Below, one piece after another: positions 24,712 through 31,981 of a DNA stretch of 64,000 bases. The notes below the pieces were generated by a model that saw only the letters and a list, made by a program, of their open reading frames with translations, ran no database searches and was not told the origin of the DNA. Within the stretch, counting starts at the first letter, position 1, and each line of letters starts with the position of its first letter. The position numbers were made by a program, and so were the translations under genes. The DNA is from Laribacter hongkongensis DSM 14985 (GTDB lineage Bacteria; Pseudomonadota; Gammaproteobacteria; Burkholderiales; Aquaspirillaceae): positions 1 through 64,000 of the forward strand of contig NZ_KE383997.1 in NCBI RefSeq assembly GCF_000423285.1. The letters run 5' to 3'.

Positions 24712-25494
24712 ATGTGGCCCGCACCGCTTAACCCGCCGGTCCGCGACTGGAGCCGCCAGCGCGTCTGGATCATCGGTGCGTCCAGCGGCATCGGCGCGGC
24801 CCTGGCACACCGGCTGCTCGGCAAGGGAGCAGAAGTCGTACTGTCCGCCCGGCGGCAAGCCCGGCTGGAAGAGGTCGCCGGCACACATCCGCGCGCCCTT
24901 GTCCTGCCGCACGACGTAACCGACCCTGCCTCGTGGCGCCAGTGCTGGGCGCACATGCGCGAACAGGAAAGCCTGCCGGACCTGGTCGTGTTCTGCGCGG
25001 CCGATTACCGGCCCGAACAGAGCTGGCAGTTGCAGCACGAACGCGTCCGCCAGACCCTCGACACCAATCTGGCCGGCGTGTATTTCGGCCTCGAGACCAT
25101 CCTGCCTGACCTGATGGCCCGCCAGTCGGGCGGCATCGTGCTGGTGGCCAGTGTGGCAGGCTACATCGGCCTGCCCGGTGCCTGCGTTTACGGGCCGGGC
25201 AAGGCGGCACTGATCAATCTGGCCGAACTGCTGCATGCCGAACTCAGGCAGCACCACCTCGGGGTGTACCTGGTCAATCCCGGCTTTGTCTCCACCCGGC
25301 TGACGGCCCTCAACGATTTTTCCATGCCGGCCATCATCAGCCCGGACGATGCTGCGGCCTTTATCGTGCGCGGTCTGGAACGCGGGCGTTTTGAAATCCA
25401 CTTCCCACGCAGGTTCACGTTATGGATCAAGCTGATCGCGATGCTGCCCTATCGCCTGAGGCTGCCGCTGCTGCGCCGTCTGGCGCGGAACTGA
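24712..25494 (+). CDS. short-chain dehydrogenase/reductase of the lipid cluster
   Basis: A 260-residue Rossmann-fold SDR. The cofactor motif is Gly-Ala-Ser-Ser-Gly-Ile-Gly at about residues 23-29, with an Arg-Arg following the second strand that suggests NADPH. The catalytic Ser is in Val-Ala-Ser-Val-Ala-Gly, and Tyr-X3-Lys is Tyr-Gly-Pro-Gly-Lys. The C-terminus (Phe-Thr-Leu-Trp-Ile-Lys-Leu-Ile-Ala-Met-Leu-Pro-Tyr-Arg-Leu-Arg) is amphipathic and probably membrane-associated, as expected for a lipid substrate. It starts four bases after the DUF3833 gene and its 3' end is overlapped by the next gene by 73 bases. Confidence 0.88.
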   Translation: MWPAPLNPPVRDWSRQRVWIIGASSGIGAALAHRLLGKGAEVVLSARRQARLEEVAGTHPRALVLPHDVTDPASWRQCWAHMREQESLPDLVVFCAADYRPEQSWQLQHERVRQTLDTNLAGVYFGLETILPDLMARQSGGIVLVASVAGYIGLPGACVYGPGKAALINLAELLHAELRQHHLGVYLVNPGFVSTRLTALNDFSMPAIISPDDAAAFIVRGLERGRFEIHFPRRFTLWIKLIAMLPYRLRLPLLRRLARN

Positions 25495-25928
25495 GGACGC
25501 AGCTGGCAGCACTGGCCGACTGGTATGCCAGCCTGGACCCGGTGTCTCTTGAAGACATCGGCCGTTTTTACACGGCCTCTGCCTGCTTCAAGGATCCTTT
25601 CAACACGGTGCGGAGCCGCGACGGCATAGCGGCTGTATTCCGTCACATGTTCAAGACGCTGGACGAACCGGTGTTCATCATCCACGACCAGTTGCTGGAC
25701 GGTACGCAGGCCTTCATGACCTGGGATTTCCGCTTTCGCCGGGGAGCCAGGATCTGGCACCTGCATGGTGGCAGCCACCTGCACCTTGACCGGTCCGGCA
25801 AGGTGACCTGCCATCGCGACTACTGGGACTCGGCCGAAGAACTGCTGCACAAACTGCCATTGGTCGGCCCGCCACTGCGCCTGCTGCGGCGCATGCTGTC
25901 GGTACGCGACGAGGGATGGCACCAATGA
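25422..25928 (+). CDS. NTF2/SnoaL-like fold protein
   Basis: A 168-residue protein of the nuclear-transport-factor-2-like cone fold. Landmarks are Trp-Tyr-Ala-Ser-Leu, Phe-Tyr-Thr-Ala-Ser-Ala-Cys-Phe-Lys-Asp-Pro-Phe-Asn, and His-Leu-His-Gly-Gly-Ser-His-Leu-His-Leu, with His-Arg-Asp-Tyr-Trp-Asp-Ser at the end of the fold. Members bind or isomerise small hydrophobic ligands, and this subgroup is a regular member of the DUF1365/Cfa cluster. The only available start (ATG 25422) lies 73 bases inside the SDR gene. No ATG, GTG or TTG occurs nearer the end of that gene, so the long overlap appears real. The first 22 residues are Ala-rich and may be dispensable. Confidence 0.82.
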   Translation: MDQADRDAALSPEAAAAAPSGAELRTQLAALADWYASLDPVSLEDIGRFYTASACFKDPFNTVRSRDGIAAVFRHMFKTLDEPVFIIHDQLLDGTQAFMTWDFRFRRGARIWHLHGGSHLHLDRSGKVTCHRDYWDSAEELLHKLPLVGPPLRLLRRMLSVRDEGWHQ

Positions 25929-26071
25929 AAACCGCGTTCAAGGGCAACAAGTCAGCCCTGCCTGCCAAACCCTGCATTGTCTGCGGCAAGCCCATGAACT
26001 GGCGGCGCAAATGGGCCCTGTGCTGGGACGAAGTGAAATACTGCTCGGAACGTTGCCGCAAACGACGCTGA
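25925..26071 (+). CDS. DUF2256 zinc-ribbon-like small protein
   Basis: A 48-residue basic protein. The conserved pattern is Leu-Pro-Ala-Lys-Pro-Cys-Ile-Val-Cys-Gly-Lys-Pro-Met-Asn-Trp-Arg-Arg-Lys-Trp, then Trp-Asp-Glu-Val-Lys-Tyr-Cys-Ser-Glu-Arg-Cys, ending in Lys-Arg-Arg. Two Cys-X2-Cys/Cys-X3-Cys pairs make a likely zinc ribbon, exactly as in the DUF2256 family. The start overlaps the preceding stop codon (ATGA). DUF2256 genes are commonly found near photolyase/cryptochrome or Cfa-type stress clusters, consistent with this operon's proposed oxidative or light-stress role. Its molecular function is unknown. It is the last gene of the cluster. Confidence 0.85.
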   Translation: MKTAFKGNKSALPAKPCIVCGKPMNWRRKWALCWDEVKYCSERCRKRR

Positions 26072-26650
26072 CTACAGACAGTAAACCGCGTTTCCTGTCA
26101 TGGGCTCGTCACGGTCATCCGCAGTGAAAACATCCGCTCGCCCCACACATGGCGCCGTCCATGCCACAACATGAGCCGCCGCAGGCAAGGCGACTCCCAA
26201 GCACCGCCCCTCACGCGGCTCAGCCTGATGGACATGTGCGGCGGAGCGACCGGCCAGGCTCTTTGGCCGGCACAACTTGCCGGCGGGCCTGGCAAGACCA
26301 GACTGATCCGCACCAAAGACGGATACACAGCCCCTCAGGCAACCAGCCCCGTGGCCCACAAGGAGGGCATCCTGCTGCGGATTACGGTCGGCCGACCGGT
26401 ATGGCACCGGTCGCCAGAGCGGCAGCCGCAGATCGGCAACAGGCTGTCGCGCGTCGGAGCCGGACAGCAAGCCGGCCGGTATTGCCGATAGTGCAAACAC
26501 GATGCGCCGGATCAGATACCGGTGAGCCGGCCGGTCTCGGCTTCGCCCTTGCCGGGTACGGCAGCGACACGGACGGACCATCGTTCAGGCATCCCCCACA
26601 GGCCATTGGTGCCGGCAGCCCGCCGGCCCTGACTGCAACGGAGAAACGGC
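26072..26650. other. non-coding interval between the lipid cluster and an SDR gene
   Basis: No protein-like frame with a start signal is seen in these 579 bases, and no T-tailed hairpin that would clearly end the upstream operon. The promoter of the SDR gene at 26651 should lie at its right end. Confidence 0.45.
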
Positions 26651-27394
26651 ATGATCAAAGACAAGGTTGTCATCATCACCGGCGGTTCGTCCGGTATCGG
26701 CGAAGCAACGGCCAGACTGCTTGCCAGCCAGGGTGCCAGAGTGGTGCTGGGTGCCAGGCGTGCAGACTGGTTACAACGGATTGCCGACGGGATCAGGCTG
26801 GATGGCGGCGAGGCAGTCGGCCAGGAAACGGATGTCACCCGCCCGGAAGACAATGAGCGCCTCGTACGGCTGGCCATGGACGAATTCGGCCGGGTGGACG
26901 CCATCTTCCTCAACGCCGGCATGATGCCCGTTTCTCCGCTTTCGGCCCTCAAAACCGCGGACTGGCACCGCATGATCGATGTCAACATCAAGGGCGTACT
27001 GAATGGCGTGGCAGCCGTCCTGCCGGTTTTCCTGTCGCAGAAATCCGGCCATGTCATTGCTACATCGTCGGTCGCCGGGCTCAAGGCCTATCCGGGCTGT
27101 GCGGTATACGGAGGCACCAAATGGTTCGTGCGCGAGTTCATGGAGGTGCTGCGCATGGAGTCGGCCATGGAGGGCCGCAATATCCGCACCACGACAATCT
27201 ACCCGGCCGCCATCAATACCAGCCTGCTCGACAGCATCAATGAAGCCGGAGCACGCCGACAGATGCAGGTACTGTATGACAAGTACGGCATCCCGGCCGA
27301 GCGTATAGCCAGTGCAGTATCGTTTGCCATTGACCAGCCGGAGGACACTGCAATCAACGAGTTGACAGTCGGACCGGCCAACCAGCCCTGGTAA
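26651..27394 (+). CDS. SDR-family oxidoreductase (YdfG-like)
   Basis: A 247-residue classical SDR. The NADP-binding motif is Gly-Gly-Ser-Ser-Gly-Ile-Gly with Gly-Ala-Arg-Arg after strand 2 (NADPH preference), then Asn-Ala-Gly, Ser-Ser-Val-Ala-Gly and the catalytic Tyr-Gly-Gly-Thr-Lys. The overall pattern resembles E. coli YdfG-type enzymes that reduce 3-hydroxy acids or aldehydes. GGAG precedes the ATG by seven bases. It stands alone between two long non-coding intervals and is not part of the upstream cluster, though it is only about 600 bases away in the same direction. Confidence 0.85.
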   Translation: MIKDKVVIITGGSSGIGEATARLLASQGARVVLGARRADWLQRIADGIRLDGGEAVGQETDVTRPEDNERLVRLAMDEFGRVDAIFLNAGMMPVSPLSALKTADWHRMIDVNIKGVLNGVAAVLPVFLSQKSGHVIATSSVAGLKAYPGCAVYGGTKWFVREFMEVLRMESAMEGRNIRTTTIYPAAINTSLLDSINEAGARRQMQVLYDKYGIPAERIASAVSFAIDQPEDTAINELTVGPANQPW

Positions 27395-28006
27395 GCAGCA
27401 CTGCAGCAGACACGCAGGCCGGGCGGTCGTTCCGGGGCGAAAACCAGCACATCAGGTACACGGAAACCTGCGGCAACAAGCGGTACAGCCCTCTGCCGGC
27501 AGCGGTCAGGACAAAAGAACGCCATACTGGCCTGTTACCAAGGCAATTTGACCGGATACTGTGGCCATTTTCAGGCCGGGCGGGCTGCAACCCTCCTGAC
27601 CTGAAACAACCACCCTCGGCAAGACATCATCATACAGCTCTGGCACATGGTCATCAGCAGGCACCCTGTGTCCGGATCCAGCCGGCCGGCAAACCGGGAA
27701 CGTGCTTGCGACCAAAAGGAAGCAGGCCACTCCACAGCCAGACAGCAACAGTCCTCTGCATGGCAGCCGGCAGGCAAAAGCCGCCCATGACCAGAGCCAC
27801 CTCAACTGCTGGCCGTACATGGCTTCGATGCCGGCATGGCTTTGACATACCCCCCCCCCGGACACATGCGACCCCGAGAGAAACCACTGCCTGCCGACCA
27901 CTACCGGATGCCGGCTCCCTGGACAGATCGCCCTTCATGACGGATCGCATTCAGCCCATCAATATACAAAATGATATATTTTTGTTGTTTGACTGACTGG
28001 ACTGAC
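27395..28006. other. non-coding interval carrying a C10 tract and an AT-rich promoter zone
   Basis: No gene is supported in these 612 bases. Notable content is a homopolymer of ten Cs (27850-27859). An AT-rich stretch, ATATACAAAATGATATATTTTT-like, lies at about 27960-27985 immediately before the alpha/beta hydrolase gene and probably contains its promoter. Confidence 0.5.
27850..27859. repeat. C10 homopolymer tract
   Basis: Ten consecutive Cs lie about 150 bases upstream of the hydrolase start. Long G/C homopolymers in beta-proteobacteria, particularly Neisseriaceae, often change length by slippage. Here the tract is intergenic, so any effect would be on transcription rather than on reading frame. 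Confidence 0.75.
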
Positions 28007-28912
28007 ATGACAAACAGCCTGCTGTTTCTGGCCGGATGCGCACTCTTGCTGCTGGGCGGACATCTGGCGTTGCTGCGGGCATTGCGGGCCCCCCGCCGCG
28101 GGCATGAATCCGGCTGGCCGCAGGCACGGCCTGTCCGCATCGCCACTGTCAACAGGCGCCAGCTGGCAGCGTTGTGGTGGCCGGCCCGGCACGCGGGTGC
28201 GCCGGTACTGCTGATGATGCATGGCTGGGGAGGCAACGGCAGCGACCTGGCTCCTGCGGCCGAGGCTGCCCATGCAGCAGGCTACGCAGTGCTGCTGCCG
28301 GATGCCCGTTGCCACGGGCGCAGCGACGGGGACAGTTTTGCCTCGCTGCCGCGTTTTGCCGAGGACATCGACGCAGCCCTCGCCTGGTTGCACGCCAGCC
28401 ATCCGGACAGTCCGGTTGCCCTGCTTGGTCATTCCCTCGGCGCGGCAGCCTGTATCCTAGTTGCCAGCGGTCGCAACGACATTGCCGCCGTGGTCAGCAT
28501 CTCGGCTTTTGCCCATCCGGAAGAACTGATGCAGCGCTGGCTGGCTTCACAGGGCCGCTGGCTGCGATGGCTGTCGCCACTGATATTAGGGCATGTGCAG
28601 CGGGTAATCGGTCAGCGGTTTGAATCAATTGCCCCTGTCAATCTTATATCATACATCAATTGCCCCTTGCTAATACTGCATGGCAGGCATGACAATACCG
28701 TACCGGCCGACGATGCGCTGCGCCTGGCAGCCGCCCGTCCTCAGGCCGAATGCCTGCTGCTGGACGGCGACCATGAATCCTTTGCCGACATGGCGTCAGC
28801 GGTCAGCCTGGTGCTGGGCTTTCTGGCCCGGCACCTGTCCACCGGTTCGGCAGCTACTCCCATGAACACGATCAAGACAGACACGCTCCGGATACCCGCC
28901 GGAGGTGACTGA
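28007..28912 (+). CDS. alpha/beta hydrolase
   Basis: A 301-residue hydrolase with an N-terminal membrane anchor or signal (Leu-Leu-Phe-Leu-Ala-Gly-Cys-Ala-Leu-Leu-Leu-Leu). The alpha/beta fold carries the oxyanion motif Met-His-Gly-Trp-Gly-Gly-Asn-Gly, the nucleophile elbow Gly-His-Ser-Leu-Gly-Ala, an acid in His-Gly-Arg-His-Asp-Asn-Thr-Val-Pro and the final His in Gly-Asp-His-Glu-Ser-Phe. That is a full Ser-Asp-His triad. Substrate is unknown. ATG 28007 is preferred over 27971 because the first hydrophobic segment then begins immediately, but neither start has a good ribosome site. The next gene begins 14 bases after the stop, so the two form an operon. Confidence 0.83.
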   Translation: MTNSLLFLAGCALLLLGGHLALLRALRAPRRGHESGWPQARPVRIATVNRRQLAALWWPARHAGAPVLLMMHGWGGNGSDLAPAAEAAHAAGYAVLLPDARCHGRSDGDSFASLPRFAEDIDAALAWLHASHPDSPVALLGHSLGAAACILVASGRNDIAAVVSISAFAHPEELMQRWLASQGRWLRWLSPLILGHVQRVIGQRFESIAPVNLISYINCPLLILHGRHDNTVPADDALRLAAARPQAECLLLDGDHESFADMASAVSLVLGFLARHLSTGSAATPMNTIKTDTLRIPAGGD

Positions 28913-28925
28913 CAGGAGGAACCGG

Positions 28926-29408
28926 ATGAACCTGGCCATGTACCGTCGCCTGCTGCTCTCTGCCCTGCTGTGCCTGCCCGTCATGTTGCAGGCAGCGCCG
29001 CTGGCAAAGGGCAGTACCCTGCCCCCCATCACTCTGGAAGACCAGCATGGAACGCCTTACATACTGGGCCCTGACACACGCCTGCTGGTCTTCACTTCGG
29101 AAAAGGCAACCAGTGCCTTCGTCAACGAAGCATTCAAGGGCGAACACGCCCGGCTGAAAGCACCGCAAGTGATCCATGTATCTGACATCAGCGCCATGCC
29201 AAGCGTGATCACCCGCATGTTTGCCCTGCCCAAGCTGCGCGACCTGCCTTTTACCGTCGCCTTGGCATACAAGGAAACGAGCGTGGCCGACCTGCCGCGA
29301 CAGGCAGGGGCTGCCACGGTAATGCGCCTGCAAAACGGCCGGGTCGAATCCATTGCCTATGCCCGCAACACGCAGGACCTCTACCCGCTGCTGGGCCTGG
29401 CCCGCTGA
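28926..29408 (+). CDS. exported thioredoxin-fold-like protein, hypothetical
   Basis: A 160-residue protein. The start has AGGAGGAA five bases upstream. A signal peptide (Leu-Leu-Leu-Ser-Ala-Leu-Leu-Cys-Leu-Pro-Val-Met-Leu-Gln-Ala-Ala) is followed by Leu-Pro-Pro-Ile-Thr-Leu-Glu-Asp-Gln-His-Gly-Thr-Pro-Tyr. That opening is like peroxiredoxin/YtfJ-type domains. Leu-Leu-Val-Phe-Thr-Ser-Glu-Lys-Ala-Thr replaces the usual Cys active site, so redox activity is doubtful. The tail reads Tyr-Ala-Arg-Asn-Thr-Gln-Asp-Leu-Tyr-Pro-Leu-Leu. It is periplasmic by prediction. Its last 200 bases have a decayed copy about 1.5 kb downstream. It is probably co-expressed with the hydrolase. Confidence 0.7.
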   Translation: MNLAMYRRLLLSALLCLPVMLQAAPLAKGSTLPPITLEDQHGTPYILGPDTRLLVFTSEKATSAFVNEAFKGEHARLKAPQVIHVSDISAMPSVITRMFALPKLRDLPFTVALAYKETSVADLPRQAGAATVMRLQNGRVESIAYARNTQDLYPLLGLAR

Positions 29409-29475
29409 ACTGTTACCGGTGGCATGCCGGCAGGGCAACAGCTGCCATGTCTTTGACAGGGGTGCACAGGACAAA

Positions 29476-29506
29476 GTGAGCAAGACAGGCATTCCGTCTT
29501 GCTCAC
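29476..29506. terminator. 11-bp hairpin between converging genes
   Basis: GTGAGCAAGAC (29476-29486) pairs perfectly with GTCTTGCTCAC (29496-29506) around a nine-base loop. On the leftward strand it contains the TGA of the small gene 29503-29688 and is followed by TTTG. It is likely that gene's terminator, and it may also stop rightward transcription from the hydrolase operon. Confidence 0.55.
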
Positions 29507-29688
29507 GAAAGCCGGGCGCCTATTGCATCGTCCGGCTTTCGGCCACGGTATCCGTACAAGGACATGCGCCATGCCGGGTCAGCCAGCGTGAGCTGCCTGA
29601 GCAGGTGACATGCCTGCGGCAGCAATTCTTGCAGCGCCCCTGGGTCACCAGCATCTCCGGGCATCTTCATGACCAGCAGTGCCGGCAT
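29503..29688 (-). CDS. 61-residue small protein with consensus ribosome site, hypothetical
   Basis: A short leftward frame whose ATG is preceded, seven bases away, by a perfect GGAGGT (29701-29696), one of the best Shine-Dalgarno sequences in the window. The product begins Met-Pro-Ala-Leu-Leu-Val-Met-Lys-Met-Pro, continues with a Leu/Gln-rich helix (Leu-Gln-Glu-Leu-Leu-Pro-Gln-Ala-Cys-His-Leu-Leu) and ends in Gly-Tyr-Arg-Gly-Arg-Lys-Pro-Asp-Asp-Ala. The stop lies inside an 11-bp hairpin. I do not recognise a family. It converges on the thioredoxin-fold-like gene. The ribosome site and terminator argue that it is a real gene rather than a shadow. Confidence 0.5.
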   Translation of the reverse strand: MPALLVMKMPGDAGDPGALQELLPQACHLLRQLTLADPAWRMSLYGYRGRKPDDAIGARLS

Positions 29689-30096
29689 GGCTTACACCTC
29701 CGGTTTTACGCAAACGGCAGCAACCCGGTTTTTACCTTCTGCCCCAGGCATTGGAAATGCCCGTACAACGCACGACGTGACGGTTGAGTGCCCTGTCCGG
29801 CCAGAACCGGCAGCGCAGTCATCGGGCACCATGGCCATCCGGAACAGCACGGACAACGGACAAGGCGAAGACACGCCGGTATCTCGTGCAGGAACCCCCA
29901 CACTGCCCTGCCCGGCACGAACCTGATTCCGGCCGTATGCGGCTGCACATGCATTGACGTGACAAGGTGGTGCACGGGTGCTTGCCCCGCCCCGGGCACT
30001 CTGGCCGTACAGGCTGCCAATACAGCTGCGTTGCCTGTTGGCGCAACGTCACCCCCTGCTGCGCGGTCACTCACCCAGCAGGGAGTAATCCAAGTA
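29689..30096. other. interval upstream of the 61-aa gene
   Basis: About 400 bases without a supportable gene on either strand. It must contain the leftward promoter of the 61-residue gene. The composition is ordinary GC-rich sequence until about 30085, where it turns AT-rich. Confidence 0.4.
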
Positions 30097-30138
30097 TTTT
30101 TCGAAAAACCTTTGCAAGTTCAAAAATTTGCGTATACT
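30097..30138 (+). promoter_or_regulatory. palindrome plus candidate sigma-70 promoter
   Basis: A 12-bp perfect palindrome TTTTTCGAAAAA (30097-30108) precedes TTGCAA (30112-30117) and TATACT (30133-30138), spaced by 15 bases. The spacer is shorter than the ideal 17. Its middle carries TTCAAAAATTT (30119-30129), the reverse complement of a motif found twice near the LysR gene at 32.8-33.8 kb. Transcription would start near 30145, just before a strongly structured stretch. Confidence 0.45.
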
Positions 30139-30165
30139 TCGCCGTCTAGAGCCAGAGTCTCAAGG

Positions 30166-30223
30166 ATGGTTTGCACTGCCACAGGATCCTGTCCCAACCA
30201 GGATTCAATGTTGCAAACACCAT
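30166..30223 (+). ncRNA. candidate structured RNA (sRNA or leader)
   Basis: ATGGTTTGCA (30166-30175) pairs with TGCAAA-CA-CCAT (30212-30223, two-base bulge). Inside it GGATCCTG (30184-30191) pairs with CAGGATTC (30199-30206, one G-T pair) around the loop TCCCAAC. The nested stems follow a plausible promoter by about 25 bases and no good protein frame covers them. No T-tailed terminator lies right behind. It may be the 5' leader of the 55-residue gene at 30490, or an independent small RNA processed at its 3' end. Confidence 0.35.
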
Positions 30224-30449
30224 AAATCCGGTCCTGAATTTACTCACCGCATCCGCAGATGGTCACCGTGCTGACCGTCCATGTCAGTGATGTGTTTGCC
30301 TGTACGCAGGCATGGCCTGTCAAACCCATTGAAGCAGGAAGCAGACCCGATTGGTCATGCCTGCCTTCAGTGTTTTAACCAGAAAAACAAATGCACTCTT
30401 GTCCGGTCCGTGCATTGCGTCGGCCCGCACAAAAATATTTGTATGTTCA

Positions 30450-30476
30450 GACCACCTGTATATCCATATGGTGGTC
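30450..30476 (+). promoter_or_regulatory. inverted repeat just upstream of the small gene's ribosome site
   Basis: GACCACC (30450-30456) and GGTGGTC (30470-30476) flank a 13-base AT-rich loop and end one base before the AGGAG (30478-30482). As DNA it could be an operator. As RNA it would form a hairpin directly abutting the Shine-Dalgarno and could hinder ribosome access. Confidence 0.45.
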
Positions 30477-30489
30477 AGGAGTTGTCACC

Positions 30490-30657
30490 ATGAATTTTGA
30501 AACTGCAAAAAACAAGATCATCGCCGTAGAAATCAACGGCACCCGTATCGAACGCCAGCATGAAGAGGCATTGTCCGAATTTGAAAACCGTGCCAGTGGC
30601 CACGCTAGCCTCCAGATGCACTCACCCCTGAAAGCCATCAGGATTTTTGAACGGTAA
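30490..30657 (+). CDS. 55-residue small protein, hypothetical
   Basis: ATG 30490 is preceded by AGGAG at 30478-30482 with a seven-base gap. The frame stays open further upstream, but those codons have no ribosome site and cross a palindrome. The product is Met-Asn-Phe-Glu-Thr-Ala-Lys-Asn-Lys-Ile-Ile-Ala-Val-Glu-Ile-Asn-Gly, then a charged helix with Arg-Gln-His-Glu-Glu-Ala-Leu-Ser-Glu-Phe-Glu, ending Lys-Ala-Ile-Arg-Ile-Phe-Glu-Arg. It is soluble, mixed-charge and without Cys. No family is recognised. An 11-bp hairpin follows the stop. A well-signalled, insulated single gene of this size could be a stress peptide or a regulator. Confidence 0.6.
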   Translation: MNFETAKNKIIAVEINGTRIERQHEEALSEFENRASGHASLQMHSPLKAIRIFER

Positions 30658-30679
30658 TCCTCCGCTCTGCCTGACAGCA

Positions 30680-30705
30680 ACAAAGCCGCCAACCGGCGGC
30701 TTTGT
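30680..30705 (+). terminator. terminator after the 55-aa gene
   Basis: ACAAAGCCGCC (30680-30690) pairs perfectly with GGCGGCTTTGT (30695-30705) around AACC. The T-rich side of the stem (CTTTGT, then GCATT) provides a partial U tract. Confidence 0.65.
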
Positions 30706-30806
30706 GCATTCTCAAGACGGGCCATTCTCAAGCCAGAAACAGGACCCCGTACGGCACGGCAACGGCTTCCTTGCAGATGCAGTACCCGTCATCAAACCAG
30801 GCCGTA

Positions 30807-30978
30807 CATCACCACCCGAATGTTTCCCCCTGTCGCACAAGGAAACGCGTAGCACCGTCCTTCCGCACGACAGGCAGGAACTGCCACGGCCGTACACCTG
30901 CAAAACGGCCGGAGCAAATCTCCCGCCGACATCCGCAACGCTCAGGACCTCGACCTGCCACCCGGGCCAGCCCACTGA
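30807..30978 (+). pseudogene. decayed duplicate of the thioredoxin-fold-like gene's 3' end
   Basis: This stretch aligns by eye with 29207-29408. Shared blocks in the same order include ACAAGGAAACG, GACAGGCAGG, CTGCCACGG, CCTGCAAAACGGCCGG and CAGGACCTC, ending at the same TGA (30976-30978). A deletion of about 30 bases near the left end and several small indels have destroyed the frame. No start survives. It indicates an old tandem duplication around the hydrolase/thioredoxin-fold genes, with the candidate RNA and two small genes caught between the copies. Confidence 0.65.
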
Positions 30979-31069
30979 CACGGCACGGACATTGTCGCGT
31001 AACAACGGCTGCCGCACGATCATTCGCCGGTCGGGCGACCCGCAGCCAGACCCTCAGCTCGGGAAAAGA

Positions 31070-31981
31070 TTATTCCGGCAGGAGACCAGGCAAACCTGCT
31101 CCCCGCCCCGTTTCCGGCAAAGCCCGGTGCAATGCCAGCATTCCGCCCAGCAGGCCCAGTGCCATATCGCGACCGGAACTGGCGCCATGCGCCAGCAGGC
31201 GCCCGAAATCCTGCCTGGCCGTACAGGCACAGGCTGACTGCACCGCACACACCAGACGCACGACCAGCGGGCTGAACCAGCCGTCCAGGGACAAAAGCAG
31301 ATAGTCGCGGCTGATATCCCGCGTCGAAGACAGGCATTCCGGCAGACAGTCCGAAAAAACCGGCAGCAGCGCAGGCTCATGAAGCCGGACGGCTGCAATC
31401 AGGCCACACAGGAAATCATCGCCAGACGGCGTCAGCCCCATGCCCAGCCCGACCAGATCCGCAACCGCCGCCGGCAGCTGCTCCGGCTCGTCCAGGGACA
31501 ACAGCCCCTGCCGGCAGGCCGGCCAGACCCAGGGGTGCTGGCAGTGCCAGCCCTGTGATGCCGGTGCCGGCACATGCCAAAGCTGTTCCCACAGCCGCCC
31601 GGCCAGTTGCAGCCCCGCAGCAGAAAGGCAGCCATGATCCGGCAACCGGAATGCCCCGGCAGGCGACTGTCCGGGGCATTCCATGGCAGGCCATGGACCG
31701 ATCTGCAAGCCGGCGGCATCCAGCGTGACCGGCATCCCGGAACGATACCAGTCACGACATTCGCTGCCGGCCGGCAGACGGACCGACCAGCCATGAGGCT
31801 GGAGTGGCAGGCTGGCCGACAGCAGGGGCAGCAAGCGCTCCTGGCTGTCGAGCTGCACGTTGCAGCAACCGGCAAAGACGCTGTGCACCTGCCCGCGGGC
31901 GGGCGGCTGTGGCGCACAGGGTCCGGCCGCCCGCCCTGCCGGCCGGTCAGTCGTCCAGCGCTTCAACGATCCGGTCGGCAT
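31070..31981 (-). CDS. DUF2877 protein (AllH/YlbF-like), carbamoyltransferase-associated
   Basis: A protein of up to 303 residues with the DUF2877 core [16 protein letters not shown] at about residues 190-205 and Thr-Arg-Asp-Ile-Ser-Arg-Asp-Tyr-Leu further on. In E. coli the homologue YlbF sits with FdrA and YlbE (AllFGH). That trio was reported as the oxamate carbamoyltransferase of anaerobic allantoin use; I recall this from literature. Here fdrA and the DUF1116 gene lie about 6 kb away across the divergent LysR gene. The start is uncertain: ATG 31981 overlaps the upstream hydrolase by 35 bases, and a GTG at 31888 would start just before the conserved Val-His-Ser-Val-Phe. Confidence 0.8.
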   Translation of the reverse strand: MPTGSLKRWTTDRPAGRAAGPCAPQPPARGQVHSVFAGCCNVQLDSQERLLPLLSASLPLQPHGWSVRLPAGSECRDWYRSGMPVTLDAAGLQIGPWPAMECPGQSPAGAFRLPDHGCLSAAGLQLAGRLWEQLWHVPAPASQGWHCQHPWVWPACRQGLLSLDEPEQLPAAVADLVGLGMGLTPSGDDFLCGLIAAVRLHEPALLPVFSDCLPECLSSTRDISRDYLLLSLDGWFSPLVVRLVCAVQSACACTARQDFGRLLAHGASSGRDMALGLLGGMLALHRALPETGRGAGLPGLLPE

